DNA from: Gammaproteobacteria bacterium
Lineage (GTDB): Bacteria; Pseudomonadota; Gammaproteobacteria; Ga0077536
Reading direction: 5' to 3'
DNA length: 64,000 nucleotides
Assembly (NCBI GenBank): GCA_024235015.1
Contig: JACKNG010000003.1
Coordinates: forward strand, 310,001-374,000
Of the stretch, positions 11,827 to 19,514 are shown one piece after another. The notes below the pieces were generated by a model. The model ran no database searches. It saw only the letters and a list, made by a program, of their open reading frames with translations, and was not told the origin of the DNA. Made by a program: the position numbers and the translations under genes. How positions within the stretch are numbered: the stretch's first letter is position 1; each line of letters opens with the position of its first letter.

Positions 11827-12516
11827 TCACACGGCGAGGTAGCGGCTGACGTGGGCGGCGTCGACCTCGCCCCGGGCCCCCTCGTAGACGATCGCACCGC
11901 GCTCGATGACGGCGATGCGGTCGGCCACGTCGAGGGCGAAGTGCAGGACCTGCTCGGAGACGATGATGGTGAGTTCGCGCATCTTGCGGATCTCCTTCAG
12001 GACCCGCGCGATGTCCTTGATGATCGAGGGCTGGATGCCCTCTGTCGGTTCGTCGAGCAACAACACGCGGGGTTCGGAGACCAGCGCGCGGGCGATGGCG
12101 AGCTGCTGCTGCTGGCCGCCGGAGAGATTGCCGCCCTTGCGGTTGCGCATCTCGAACAGCACCGGGAACAGCCCGTAGATGTCGTCCGGGATCTTCTTCT
12201 CGCGCGCGGTCTCGAGGCCGGTCTCGATGTTCTCGCGCACCGTCAGCGAGGGAAAGATCATGCGTCCCTGCGGCACGTAGGCGATACCGTTCTCGACCCG
12301 CCGGTGCGGCGCCATGGCGGTGACGTCGATGCTGTCGATGGCAACCTGCCCGCCGCGCGCGGGCAGGATGCCCATGAGTGCCTTGAACAGGGTCGTCTTG
12401 CCCATGCCGTTGCGACCGAGCACGGCCACGATCTCGTTGTGACCGACATCCATGTCGAGGCCGCGTATGACCTGGCTCTGGCCGTAGGCGACGTCGAGCT
12501 TGCGAACTGCGAGCAT
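11827..12516 (-). CDS. Amide/urea-type ABC transporter ATPase (UrtE-like, copy 2)
   Basis: ATP-binding subunit of the importer encoded with formamidase, 229 aa. Walker A GRNGMGKTTLFKALMG, signature LSGGQQQQLAIARAL and Walker B VLLLDEPTEGIQP. Last gene of the second transporter operon, ending before a hairpin terminator at 11747-11768. It differs in sequence from copy 1 throughout, so it is not a recent tandem duplicate. Ligand inferred from linkage to fmdA: formamide or other short amides. Confidence 0.93.
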   Translation of the reverse strand: MLAVRKLDVAYGQSQVIRGLDMDVGHNEIVAVLGRNGMGKTTLFKALMGILPARGGQVAIDSIDVTAMAPHRRVENGIAYVPQGRMIFPSLTVRENIETGLETAREKKIPDDIYGLFPVLFEMRNRKGGNLSGGQQQQLAIARALVSEPRVLLLDEPTEGIQPSIIKDIARVLKEIRKMRELTIIVSEQVLHFALDVADRIAVIERGAIVYEGARGEVDAAHVSRYLAV

Positions 12517-12551
12517 ATCGTTACCTCTCGCGCTGGGTGGGATGGATGGGA

Positions 12552-13304
12552 TCAGTGGCCGAGGTAGACCTCGATCACCTTCTCGTTGCTCTTGATCTCG
12601 GACATCGGCCCTTCCGCCAGCACCTGGCCCTGGTGCAGTACCGTCACGCGGTTGGCGATGCGCTCGACGAACTCCATGTCGTGCTCGATGACGATCACCG
12701 CGCGGTCCCTGCAGATGCGCTTGAGCAACTCGGCGGTCTGCTCGCGTTCCTTGACGCTCATGCCGGCCACCGGCTCGTCGAGCATGAGCAGTTCGGGATC
12801 CTGGATCAGCAGCATGCCGATCTCGAGCCACTGCTTCTGGCCGTGGCTGAGCAGGCCGGCCTCGAGGTCGAGGCAATCGCCGAGGAAGATGCTCTCCGCG
12901 ATCTCGCGGATACGCGCGTCGATTGTCTCGTCGACGTGGAAGAACAGGGCGCCGAACACGCCGCGCGCCGCGGGGTAGGACACCTCGAGGTTCTCGTACA
13001 CGCTCAGGTTCTCGTAGATCGACGGGGTCTGGAACTTGCGCCCGATGCCCTCGCGCACGATGCGGTGCTCGGGCAGGCGGGTGATCTCGCGGTTCTTGAA
13101 TCGAATCGAGCCGTCCGAGGCCGCGGTCTTGCCGCAGATGAGATCGAGCAGGGTGGTCTTGCCCGCGCCGTTCGGCCCGATCACCACGCGCAGCTCGTTG
13201 TAGTCGACGTAGGCGGTGACGTCGTTGACCGCCTTGAAGCCGTCGAAGGACACCGAGAGGTTCTCGATGGCGAGCAGGAAGTCGGTATTGCTGGACGCAG
13301 TCAT
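12552..13304 (-). CDS. Amide/urea-type ABC transporter ATPase (UrtD-like, copy 2)
   Basis: ATP-binding subunit, 250 aa, with Walker A GPNGAGKTTLLDLICG, signature LSHGQKQWLEIGMLL and Walker B LLMLDEPVAGMSVKE. It lacks the long N-terminal extension of copy 1. It lies 35 nt upstream of the UrtE-like gene and 26 nt downstream of the UrtC-like gene, in one operon. Confidence 0.93.
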   Translation of the reverse strand: MTASSNTDFLLAIENLSVSFDGFKAVNDVTAYVDYNELRVVIGPNGAGKTTLLDLICGKTAASDGSIRFKNREITRLPEHRIVREGIGRKFQTPSIYENLSVYENLEVSYPAARGVFGALFFHVDETIDARIREIAESIFLGDCLDLEAGLLSHGQKQWLEIGMLLIQDPELLMLDEPVAGMSVKEREQTAELLKRICRDRAVIVIEHDMEFVERIANRVTVLHQGQVLAEGPMSEIKSNEKVIEVYLGH

Positions 13305-13330
13305 GGCGGGTGCTCCTGGTACGTTCGCGG

Positions 13331-14530
13331 TCAGCGGTCGGTGCCGGTCGGTGCATGCGGCAGGGCGGCGTCGGCGCTCGCCGACGCCGCCGGCGGCGCG
13401 GGGTCGCGCGCCGCGAGCGCGCCCGTCCTCGTGACCGCGGCCAGCGGTGGACGGCCGAACACCCGGCGCAGGCGCTCGCTGCGGATGAGGCCGGCGAGGC
13501 CGTCGGGGAAGGCCATCACCACGCCGATGAACAGGGCGCCCATGAGGAACAGCCACAGCTCGGGGAAGGACTCCGAGAAGGCGGTCTTGCCGTAGTTCAC
13601 CAGCAGGGTGCCGTAGACCGCCCCGATCAGGGACACGCGGCCGCCGACGGCGGCGAAGATGACCATCTCGATCGAGGGCACGATGCCGACGAAGGACGGT
13701 GACATGAAGCCGACCTGCAGGGTGAACATTGCCCCGCCGATGGCCGAGAACAGGGCCGCGACGCAGAACACGAAGATCTTGAAGTTGGAGACGTCGTAGC
13801 CCGAGAAACGTACCCGGTCCTCCTTGTCCTTGAGCGCGAGCAGCAGCTTGCCGACCTTGCCCGAGAGGATGTAGCGCCCGGCCACGATGCAGGCCAGCAG
13901 CAGCGCCGCGTTGAGGAAGTAGAGCAGGTACTTGGCGCCGTCGCTGCGGATGTCCCAGCCGAGCAGGGTGCGCAGGTCGGTGATGCCGTTGACCCCGCCC
14001 GTCAGCCCCTGCTGGCCGATGATCAGGATGGTCAGGATGGCCGCCACCGACTGCGTGATGATGGCGAAGTAGACCCCGGTGACGCGGCGCTTGAACATCG
14101 CCACGCCGATGAGGAAGGCGAACAGGGTCGGTACCGCCAGGATCGCGAACAGGGTGAAGGCGAAGCTCTCGAACGGCACCCAGAACCACGGCAGCTCGGT
14201 GAGCTGGTTCCAATCCATGAAGTCAGGGATGCCGGGGGTCGACTGGATTGCCGTGGTCACCGGGTCCGAGGCTTCGAGCTTGAGGAACATGGCCATGCAG
14301 TAGCCACCGAGGCCGAAGAAGATGCCCTGGCCGAGGCTGAGGATGCCGCCGTAGCCCCAGCACAGCACGAGGCCGACGGCGACGAAGGCATAGGTCAGGT
14401 ACTTGCCGACCAGGTTGAGACGGAAAATGTCGAGGGTCAGCGGCATCACCACCAGGAGCACCGCGGCCAGCACGAGCAGGGCGGCGAGATCCGAACGGCT
14501 ACCGACGAGACGACGGGTCAGGGTAATCAT
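13331..14530 (-). CDS. Amide/urea-type ABC transporter permease (UrtC-like, copy 2)
   Basis: LivM-type membrane permease, 399 aa, about ten hydrophobic segments, with LCWGYGGILSLGQGIFFGLG and the cytoplasmic loop LKDKEDRVRFSGYDVSNFK. A hydrophilic Ala/Pro-rich tail of about 60 residues follows the last membrane segment and is not part of the family core. Corresponds to the FmdF position in formamide operons. Confidence 0.92.
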   Translation of the reverse strand: MITLTRRLVGSRSDLAALLVLAAVLLVVMPLTLDIFRLNLVGKYLTYAFVAVGLVLCWGYGGILSLGQGIFFGLGGYCMAMFLKLEASDPVTTAIQSTPGIPDFMDWNQLTELPWFWVPFESFAFTLFAILAVPTLFAFLIGVAMFKRRVTGVYFAIITQSVAAILTILIIGQQGLTGGVNGITDLRTLLGWDIRSDGAKYLLYFLNAALLLACIVAGRYILSGKVGKLLLALKDKEDRVRFSGYDVSNFKIFVFCVAALFSAIGGAMFTLQVGFMSPSFVGIVPSIEMVIFAAVGGRVSLIGAVYGTLLVNYGKTAFSESFPELWLFLMGALFIGVVMAFPDGLAGLIRSERLRRVFGRPPLAAVTRTGALAARDPAPPAASASADAALPHAPTGTDR

Positions 14531-14579
14531 GGCGTGGATTCCTCCGCGGCGAAGACGTTGACGGCAGTGGTGGGTGCGC

Positions 14580-15506
14580 TCACTTGCGCACCCGGCTCGC
14601 GAAGAGTCCCTCGGGTCGCAGCATCAGGATGCCGATGACGATGGCGAGCGTGATCACCTTGGCCATCGAGCCGTTGATGAAGAACTCGAGGATCGACTGC
14701 GCCTGGGCGATGGAGAAGGCCGAGGCAATGGTGCCGAACAGGCTGGCCGCGCCGCCGAACACCACCACGAGGAAGGTGTCGACGATGTAGAGCGAGCCGG
14801 ACGTCGGCCCGGTCGAGGCAATCGTGGTGAAGACCGCACCGGCGACCCCGGCGATGCCGCAGCCGAGGGCGAAGGTGTTGCGGTCGACGCGCGCGGTGTT
14901 GATGCCGGCGGCCTCGGCCATGACGCGGTTCTGCGTCGTCGCGCGGACCTTCAGCCCCCAGCGCGAGCGGAACAGCAGGAAGAACACCGCCAGGGTCAGC
15001 ACCGCGGTGACGCCGACCACCAGCAGGCCGTTGATCGGGATCTCGATGGTGTCGCTGAGCTGCCACGATCCGAGCAGCCACTCGGGCAGGGTCGGGCTGA
15101 CCTCGCGCGCGCCGAACATCGAGCGGAAACCCTGCTGCATGATCAGCGACAGGCCCCAGGTCGCGAGCAGGGTGTCGAGCGGCCGCTTGTAGAGGAAACG
15201 GATGAGCGAGAACTCGACCAGCCAGCCGATCGCGAAGGCAACGACGAAACCGAGCGCGATGGCGAGGAAGAAGTAGTAGTCCATCAGCCAGGGCGCGTGC
15301 TTCTCCGCCACCACCGACATCAGGTAGGTGCTGTAGGCGCCGATGGTGAGAAACTCGCCATGCGCCATGTTGATGACCTGCATCTGGCCGAAGATGATGG
15401 CCAGGCCCAGCGCCATCAGCAGGAAGACGCAGAACAGGCTCAGTCCCGCGAAACCCTGCATGGCGAAGATGGCGCCGATCTCGCTTGCCGTGTATCCCTC
15501 GAACAT
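14580..15506 (-). CDS. Amide/urea-type ABC transporter permease (UrtB-like, short form, copy 2)
   Basis: LivH-type permease, 308 aa, with INMAHGEFLTIGAYSTYLM and a C-terminal MLRPEGLFASRVRK. It starts directly at the membrane domain (FAMQGFAGLSLFCVFLLMALG) and has no long N-terminal soluble domain, unlike UrtB copy 1. This form is typical of FmdE-type amide permeases. Followed after 49 nt by the UrtC-like permease. Confidence 0.92.
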   Translation of the reverse strand: MFEGYTASEIGAIFAMQGFAGLSLFCVFLLMALGLAIIFGQMQVINMAHGEFLTIGAYSTYLMSVVAEKHAPWLMDYYFFLAIALGFVVAFAIGWLVEFSLIRFLYKRPLDTLLATWGLSLIMQQGFRSMFGAREVSPTLPEWLLGSWQLSDTIEIPINGLLVVGVTAVLTLAVFFLLFRSRWGLKVRATTQNRVMAEAAGINTARVDRNTFALGCGIAGVAGAVFTTIASTGPTSGSLYIVDTFLVVVFGGAASLFGTIASAFSIAQAQSILEFFINGSMAKVITLAIVIGILMLRPEGLFASRVRK

Positions 15507-15537
15507 GACGTCGAATCCTCGTGTCGAACCGCGAAGG

Positions 15538-15557
15538 GGCGCCGCCGGGGCGGCGCC
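15538..15557 (-). terminator. urtA-urtB intergenic stem-loop (copy 2)
   Basis: GC-rich hairpin with 8-bp arms GGCGCCGC / GCGGCGCC and a 4-nt loop in the 140-nt gap between binding-protein and permease genes. Same position as the hairpin at 8898-8930 in the other operon, but a different sequence. Probable attenuator or mRNA-end stabiliser. Confidence 0.55.
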
Positions 15558-15646
15558 GTGGATGTCGTTCTCGAATCGCGTCGGCGGATGCGCGCGGCGG
15601 CGGTGACCGGCTCGCAGCTTCCCGGTGCGCCGCCGCACGCCCGGCC

Positions 15647-16870
15647 TTACTGGTAGCCCTCAGGGAAGGGGTTGGGTTCGACCAGGTCGGACTCGTAGAT
15701 CACGTCGAACTGGCCGTCCTTCTTGATCCGGCCGATGCGCGTCTTGCTCCACAGGTGATGGTTGGAGTCGTGGATGCGCACGTAGCCTTCCGGCGCGCCG
15801 GTGAACTCGATGCCGTTGGACGCGACCGCGATCTTGTCGATGTCGAAGCTGCCGGCCTTCTCGACGGCGAGCTTCCACAGCCAGGGTCCGAGGTAGGCGG
15901 CCTGGGTGACGTCACCGATGACGCTGTCGTCACCCCACATCTCCTTGAACGCGGCGACGAACTTCTTGTTGTTCTCGTTATCGAGACTCTGGAAGTACTT
16001 CATCGCGGCATAGAAGCCCTCGGCGTTCTCGCCGCCGATGCCGAGCAGTTCGTCCTCGGTCACCGAGATGGTCAGCAGGGTCCACTTGTCGGAGGTGATG
16101 CCGGCGGCCTTGAGCTGCTTGTACCAGGAGACGTTGGAACCGCCGACGACGATGGAGTAGATCACGTCCGGCTTCTTCAGCTTGATCTTGTTGATCAGCG
16201 AGCCGAAGTTGGTGTGGCCGAGCGGGTAGTACTCTTCGCCCACGACCTTGCCACCGAGGACGTTCTCGATGTGCTTACGCGCGATCTTGTTCGAGGTGCG
16301 CGGCCAGATGTAATCCGAGCCGATCAGGTAGAAGGTCTTGGCGCCCTTCTCCTTCGCCACCCAGTCGAGGCCGGCGAGGATCTGCTGGGTCGCTTCCTGC
16401 CCCGTGTAGATGACGTTCTTCGACTGCTCGAGACCTTCGTAGAAGGTCGGGTAGTAGAGCATGCCGTTTTCCTTCTCGAACACCGGCAGCACGGCCTTGC
16501 GCGAGGCCGAGGTCCAGCAGCCCATCACCGCCGCGACCTTGTCGTTGACCAGCAGCTTCCTGGCCTTCTCGGCGAAGGTCGGCCAGTCGCTCGCGCCGTC
16601 TTCCTGGATGATCTCGATCTTGCGACCGAGCACGCCGCCCATGTCGTTGATCTGCTTGATGGCGAGCTTCTCCGCCTCGACCGATCCCGATTCCGAGATC
16701 GCCATCGTGCCGGTCACCGAATGCAGGATGCCCACGGTGACGGCGTCGTCGGTGACCGCAAGCCCGGTGGTGTTGACCTCGGCAGTGGGATAGTCGGCCG
16801 CCGTGGCGCCGCCGGCCAGGGCCAGCGCCGCCGCCAGTGCGAGCCAACGAAGGTGAATGTGTCTACGCAT
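15647..16870 (-). CDS. fmdD: Amide-binding periplasmic protein (UrtA/FmdD-like, copy 2)
   Basis: Periplasmic substrate-binding protein, 407 aa, with signal peptide (LALAAALALAGGATAADYP) and family motifs VTVGILHSVTGTMAISESGSV, GCWTSASRKAVLPVFEK and YYPTFYEGLEQSKNVIYTGQ. It resembles UrtA copy 1 overall but differs in the ligand-lobe loops. Linked to formamidase, so short aliphatic amides are the likely ligands. It has its own sigma-54 promoter 46 nt upstream of the start. The gene symbol is by analogy with the Methylophilus fmd operon. Confidence 0.88.
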   Translation of the reverse strand: MRRHIHLRWLALAAALALAGGATAADYPTAEVNTTGLAVTDDAVTVGILHSVTGTMAISESGSVEAEKLAIKQINDMGGVLGRKIEIIQEDGASDWPTFAEKARKLLVNDKVAAVMGCWTSASRKAVLPVFEKENGMLYYPTFYEGLEQSKNVIYTGQEATQQILAGLDWVAKEKGAKTFYLIGSDYIWPRTSNKIARKHIENVLGGKVVGEEYYPLGHTNFGSLINKIKLKKPDVIYSIVVGGSNVSWYKQLKAAGITSDKWTLLTISVTEDELLGIGGENAEGFYAAMKYFQSLDNENNKKFVAAFKEMWGDDSVIGDVTQAAYLGPWLWKLAVEKAGSFDIDKIAVASNGIEFTGAPEGYVRIHDSNHHLWSKTRIGRIKKDGQFDVIYESDLVEPNPFPEGYQ

Positions 16871-16915
16871 GTCTGCTCCTCAATCGGGTGTGGTTGAAAG
16901 GCCCGATTGCTGCAG

Positions 16916-16932
16916 TGCAGTAAACATGCCAA
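16916..16932 (-). promoter_or_regulatory. Sigma-54 promoter of the second (amide) transporter operon
   Basis: Minus-strand TTGGCATGTTTACTGCA: -24 TTGGCA and -12 TGCA with GG and GC exactly 10 nt apart. It drives the UrtA-like gene starting at 16870. Confidence 0.82.
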
Positions 16933-16994
16933 GGCGTCAATCGCCTGTTTTTACGCAAGATTCCTCGCCAGTCGTGCAGGCGCGATGCCATGTA

Positions 16995-17002
16995 TGCACT
17001 AA
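16995..17002 (-). promoter_or_regulatory. Upstream activator box TTAGTGCA for the amide transporter promoter
   Basis: Plus-strand TGCACTAA, 63 nt upstream of the -24 element. The TAG in the minus-strand box is also the stop codon of the recombinase-domain gene upstream. A second copy in opposite orientation (TGGTGCA) lies at 17027-17033. Confidence 0.65.
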
Positions 17003-17373
17003 ACGCCGGGAACCGGATCGAGCGCTTGGTGCATACGCCGTTGCGCCGGGCCGGCGCATGCCTCGGCGCTTTCCAGCGGGCGCACCGCGACGCCGTCGGC
17101 CACGCGCGGCAGCAGCGCACGCAGGCCGTCGTTCTGCTCGAGGATCTTGCGCACCGTCGCGCAGTACCACGCGCCCTGGCGGGGCGCCGGGATGGCGCAG
17201 GCGGTGAGCGCATCGCAGATCTGCTGCAGGGTGAACTGGCGCGCCCGCAACATGAGGATGAAGTAGATGCAACGCCGTTGCTCGGGGTCGACGACGATGT
17301 GTCCGGACGGCGTCAGGCGCCAGCCGTAACGCAGGCGCCGCGGGTTCTTGTGATCGGGGCGGTAGCTTCTCAT
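16999..17373 (-). CDS. Small protein with a serine-recombinase-type DNA-binding domain
   Basis: 124 aa product resembling the 'recombinase' domain that follows the catalytic domain in large serine recombinases. It reads LRYGWRLTPSGHIVVDPEQ, then LMLRARQFTLQQICDALTA, then an IPAPRQGAWYCATVRKILEQN helix-turn-helix-like end. No resolvase catalytic domain or active-site serine is present, so it cannot be a recombinase. Lying between fmdB and the transporter operon on the same strand, it is more likely a DNA-binding regulator of the amide genes. Function is inference. Confidence 0.65.
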   Translation of the reverse strand: MRSYRPDHKNPRRLRYGWRLTPSGHIVVDPEQRRCIYFILMLRARQFTLQQICDALTACAIPAPRQGAWYCATVRKILEQNDGLRALLPRVADGVAVRPLESAEACAGPAQRRMHQALDPVPGV

Positions 17374-17446
17374 GGCCCTCGTAGACGGCTGTGTCCATTC
17401 ATGTGACGTGGAACCCTCCCCGCTCCACCCTGGCCGTCAGCGCGCG

Positions 17447-17770
17447 TCAGTGGCCGAGCATCCACGGCCGGCTGCCCGGGCGTCCGCCACCGAGCTTGTT
17501 CGCCGTGGCGGCGCCACCGCACGATTCGCCCGGCGCGTGGACGTGGCCGCAGCCGCCGCGGCTGGCGCGTCGTGGTTCGTGGGCGGCACGCTCGTTGCGC
17601 GCCCAGGCTTCGCGATTGCCCGGCGACATCAGGCCGAGACGCGGTGCGCCGACCTGGCGGGTCAGCCGCTGGTCGCATTCGGGACAGTGCACGGCGTCGT
17701 CGCGCGCCGCGATCGGGCGCAGCAGCGCGAAGCTGCCGTGGCTGCTGCAGTGGTAGTCGTAGACCGGCAT
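17447..17770 (-). CDS. fmdB: FmdB-family zinc-ribbon protein
   Basis: Putative regulatory protein of the amidase operon, 107 aa. It begins MPVYDYHCSSHGSFALLRPI and has CPECDQRL, giving the C-x(n)-CxxC zinc ribbon typical of FmdB. The C-terminal half is low-complexity with extra Cys/His (GGCGHVHAPGESCGG). Start ATG 17770 with an upstream GGAG. It follows fmdA by 145 nt, a gap containing a GC hairpin, and precedes the recombinase-domain gene. Confidence 0.9.
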   Translation of the reverse strand: MPVYDYHCSSHGSFALLRPIAARDDAVHCPECDQRLTRQVGAPRLGLMSPGNREAWARNERAAHEPRRASRGGCGHVHAPGESCGGAATANKLGGGRPGSRPWMLGH

Positions 17771-17870
17771 GGCGGGCTCCTCGATGGTGTCGCTGGCTAG
17801 CTGGTAACGGTTGACGGCGCCTGCCACGCGCCGTCACCCGCTCCGGTGTCGTCGCCCGTGGCCCGAAACG

Positions 17871-17888
17871 GCCGGCCCGCAGGCCGGC
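17871..17888 (-). terminator. fmdA-fmdB intergenic hairpin
   Basis: Stem GCCGGCC / GGCCGGC with a 4-nt loop, about 30 nt after the fmdA stop. No T run, so probably partial termination or 3'-end protection that keeps formamidase transcripts more abundant than downstream genes. Confidence 0.45.
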
Positions 17889-17915
17889 AAAGCAGAGGTC
17901 ACGGGAAAAACTGCG

Positions 17916-19142
17916 TCACGAGGTCCTGGCCATGTCGACGCCGCCGAAGTCGACCGCCTTGGGTCCGTCGGCATTCAGCGAGATATCGAAGTCGAAGATG
18001 CCGGTCGGCAACCACAGGGTGGCGCAGGCATTGGGGATGTCGACGATGCCGCTGATGTGGCCTTCGACCGGCGCGGTGCCGAGAATGCCGTAGGCCTGTG
18101 CGCCCGAGTAGCCGAACTTCTTCAGGTACTCGATGGCATTGAGGCAGGCGCGGCGGTAGGCGACGTGGGCGTCGAGGTAGTACTGCTTGCCGTCCTCGTC
18201 GACCGAGATGCCCTCGAAGATCAGGTAATCGGAATACGACGGGTCGATGCGGCTGGGCTTGAAGATGGGATTGGTCACGCCGTACTTGGCCACGCCGCCC
18301 TTGATCAGGCTGACGCGGATGTCGAGGTAGCCGGCCATCTCGATCGCGCCGCAGAAGGTGATCTCGCCGTCGCCCTGGGAGAAGTGGATGTCGCCCATCG
18401 ACAGCCCGGCGCCCTTGACGTAGACGGGGAAGTACACCGTCGAGCCGCGCGAGAGGTTCTTGATGTCGCAGTTGCCGCCGTGCTCGCGCGGCGGCACGGT
18501 GCGCGCGCCCTCGGCGGCGGCCTTGTCGCGCGCCGCGCCGGTGAGCCCGCCCATCACCGCGGTGGGCTCGAAGGGCAGCGTGGCGAGCGCCGGCACGCGA
18601 TCGGGATCGGTGTCGTAGAGCGCCTGCTCGCGGGTGTTCCAGGTCTTGAGCAGGTCCGCCGACGGCAGGCAGCCGATCAGGCCCGGGTGCATGGTGCCGG
18701 GGAACTTGACGTGCGGAATGTGGCGCGACGAGGCCCACACGCCGCTGTAGTCCCAGCACGCCTTGCGCGCCTCGGGATAGTGCTCGGTGAGGAAGCCGCC
18801 GCCGTTCTCGCGGGCGAACAGGCCGGTGAAGCCCCACGCCGATTCCGGCAGCACGCCGACGTCGAGGATGTCCACCACCAGCAGGTCACCGGGCTCGGCG
18901 CCCTCGACCCCGATCGGGCCGCTCAGGTAGTGCACCTTGGTCAGGTCGACGTCGCGGATGTCGTTGGCGCTGTCGTCGTTGTTGATCTGGCCGCCGGTCC
19001 AGTCGAGGCACTGGATGCGGAACTCGTCGCCCGGCTTGACCGTGCGTGCCATGGGAATGTCGGGGTGCCAGCGGTTGTGTATGACCTCGGCCTGCGCCTC
19101 GGCCGGCTTGTTCACGTCCACCTCGATCAGGGTCTGGATCAT
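17916..19142 (-). CDS. fmdA: Formamidase (FmdA/AmdA acetamidase family)
   Basis: Hydrolyses formamide, and possibly other short amides, to ammonia and the carboxylic acid. 408 aa, the usual length. Family landmarks in order: HNRWHPDIPMARTVKPGDEF, CLDWTGGQINNDDSANDIRD, HYLSGPIGVEGAEPGDLLVV, HPGLIGC, and the C-terminal domain with KGAGLSMGDIHFSQGDGEI. Start ATG 19142 follows a GGAGG site by about 8 nt. It heads the fmdA-fmdB-recombinase-domain unit behind a sigma-54 promoter at 19209-19225. Confidence 0.96.
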   Translation of the reverse strand: MIQTLIEVDVNKPAEAQAEVIHNRWHPDIPMARTVKPGDEFRIQCLDWTGGQINNDDSANDIRDVDLTKVHYLSGPIGVEGAEPGDLLVVDILDVGVLPESAWGFTGLFARENGGGFLTEHYPEARKACWDYSGVWASSRHIPHVKFPGTMHPGLIGCLPSADLLKTWNTREQALYDTDPDRVPALATLPFEPTAVMGGLTGAARDKAAAEGARTVPPREHGGNCDIKNLSRGSTVYFPVYVKGAGLSMGDIHFSQGDGEITFCGAIEMAGYLDIRVSLIKGGVAKYGVTNPIFKPSRIDPSYSDYLIFEGISVDEDGKQYYLDAHVAYRRACLNAIEYLKKFGYSGAQAYGILGTAPVEGHISGIVDIPNACATLWLPTGIFDFDISLNADGPKAVDFGGVDMARTS

Positions 19143-19208
19143 CGATAGTCCTCCACTAACGGTCCGCAACGGTTGTGGCCGCAGGCCGCGGCCGTCGCCG
19201 TGCTGCAT

Positions 19209-19225
19209 TGCACACAACATGCCAA
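19209..19225 (-). promoter_or_regulatory. Sigma-54 promoter of fmdA
   Basis: Minus-strand TTGGCATGTTGTGTGCA matches the -24/-12 consensus with correct 10-nt spacing between GG and GC. It lies 67 nt upstream of the fmdA start. Confidence 0.82.
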
Positions 19226-19242
19226 GGCGGGTTCGTGAATCG

Positions 19243-19255
19243 AATCAAGTGCTTG
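19243..19255 (+). promoter_or_regulatory. IHF-site match in the fmdA promoter
   Basis: AATCAAGTGCTTG matches the IHF consensus WATCAANNNNTTR at every defined position. It sits between the sigma-54 promoter and the upstream activator box, where IHF bending is expected at such promoters. Confidence 0.6.
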
Positions 19256-19287
19256 CACCAAGTACCCGATTTCCGGTGCCTTGTTTT

Positions 19288-19295
19288 TGCACTAA
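19288..19295 (-). promoter_or_regulatory. Upstream activator box TTAGTGCA for fmdA
   Basis: Plus-strand TGCACTAA, 63 nt upstream of the -24 element. It is the third member of a set with identical spacing (see 11679 and 16995). Confidence 0.65.
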
Positions 19296-19388
19296 GCCCA
19301 GGGAGGGAGGATGAAAACAGTGCGCGGCGCCGCTTGCGTGCCGGCATGCCCCGTCGCGGTGCGGGCGCTCTTGACGCCACCTCGGCAC

Positions 19389-19411
19389 TGGAATTAAGGT
19401 CGGTAATTCCA
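19389..19411. promoter_or_regulatory. Palindromic operator candidate before the DUF1302 operon
   Basis: Arms TGGAATTA / TAATTCCA are an 8-bp perfect inverted repeat with a 7-nt centre. It lies in the 372-nt divergent region between fmdA and the DUF1302 gene, 104 nt upstream of the latter, in an AT-rich patch that probably holds its promoter. The bound regulator is unknown. Confidence 0.5.
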
Positions 19412-19514
19412 ATAGCGACATATAGTTATCGGCCATATCTAAGAGCCGACAACACTTTTACTTCGTAACTCGATATCGTCCGCGAGGGGGAACCGCGGCG
19501 AGGGGAGATCCACC

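Noticed and set aside
16995..17033. Complete NtrC dyad at the amide transporter promoter
   Set aside because: TGCACTA and TGGTGCA are both present, but 24 nt separate them where the NtrC dyad has 3, so only half-site similarity is claimed.
16999..17373. Active site-specific recombinase or integrase gene of a mobile element
   Set aside because: The catalytic resolvase domain is absent and no attachment-site repeats or other mobility genes lie nearby.
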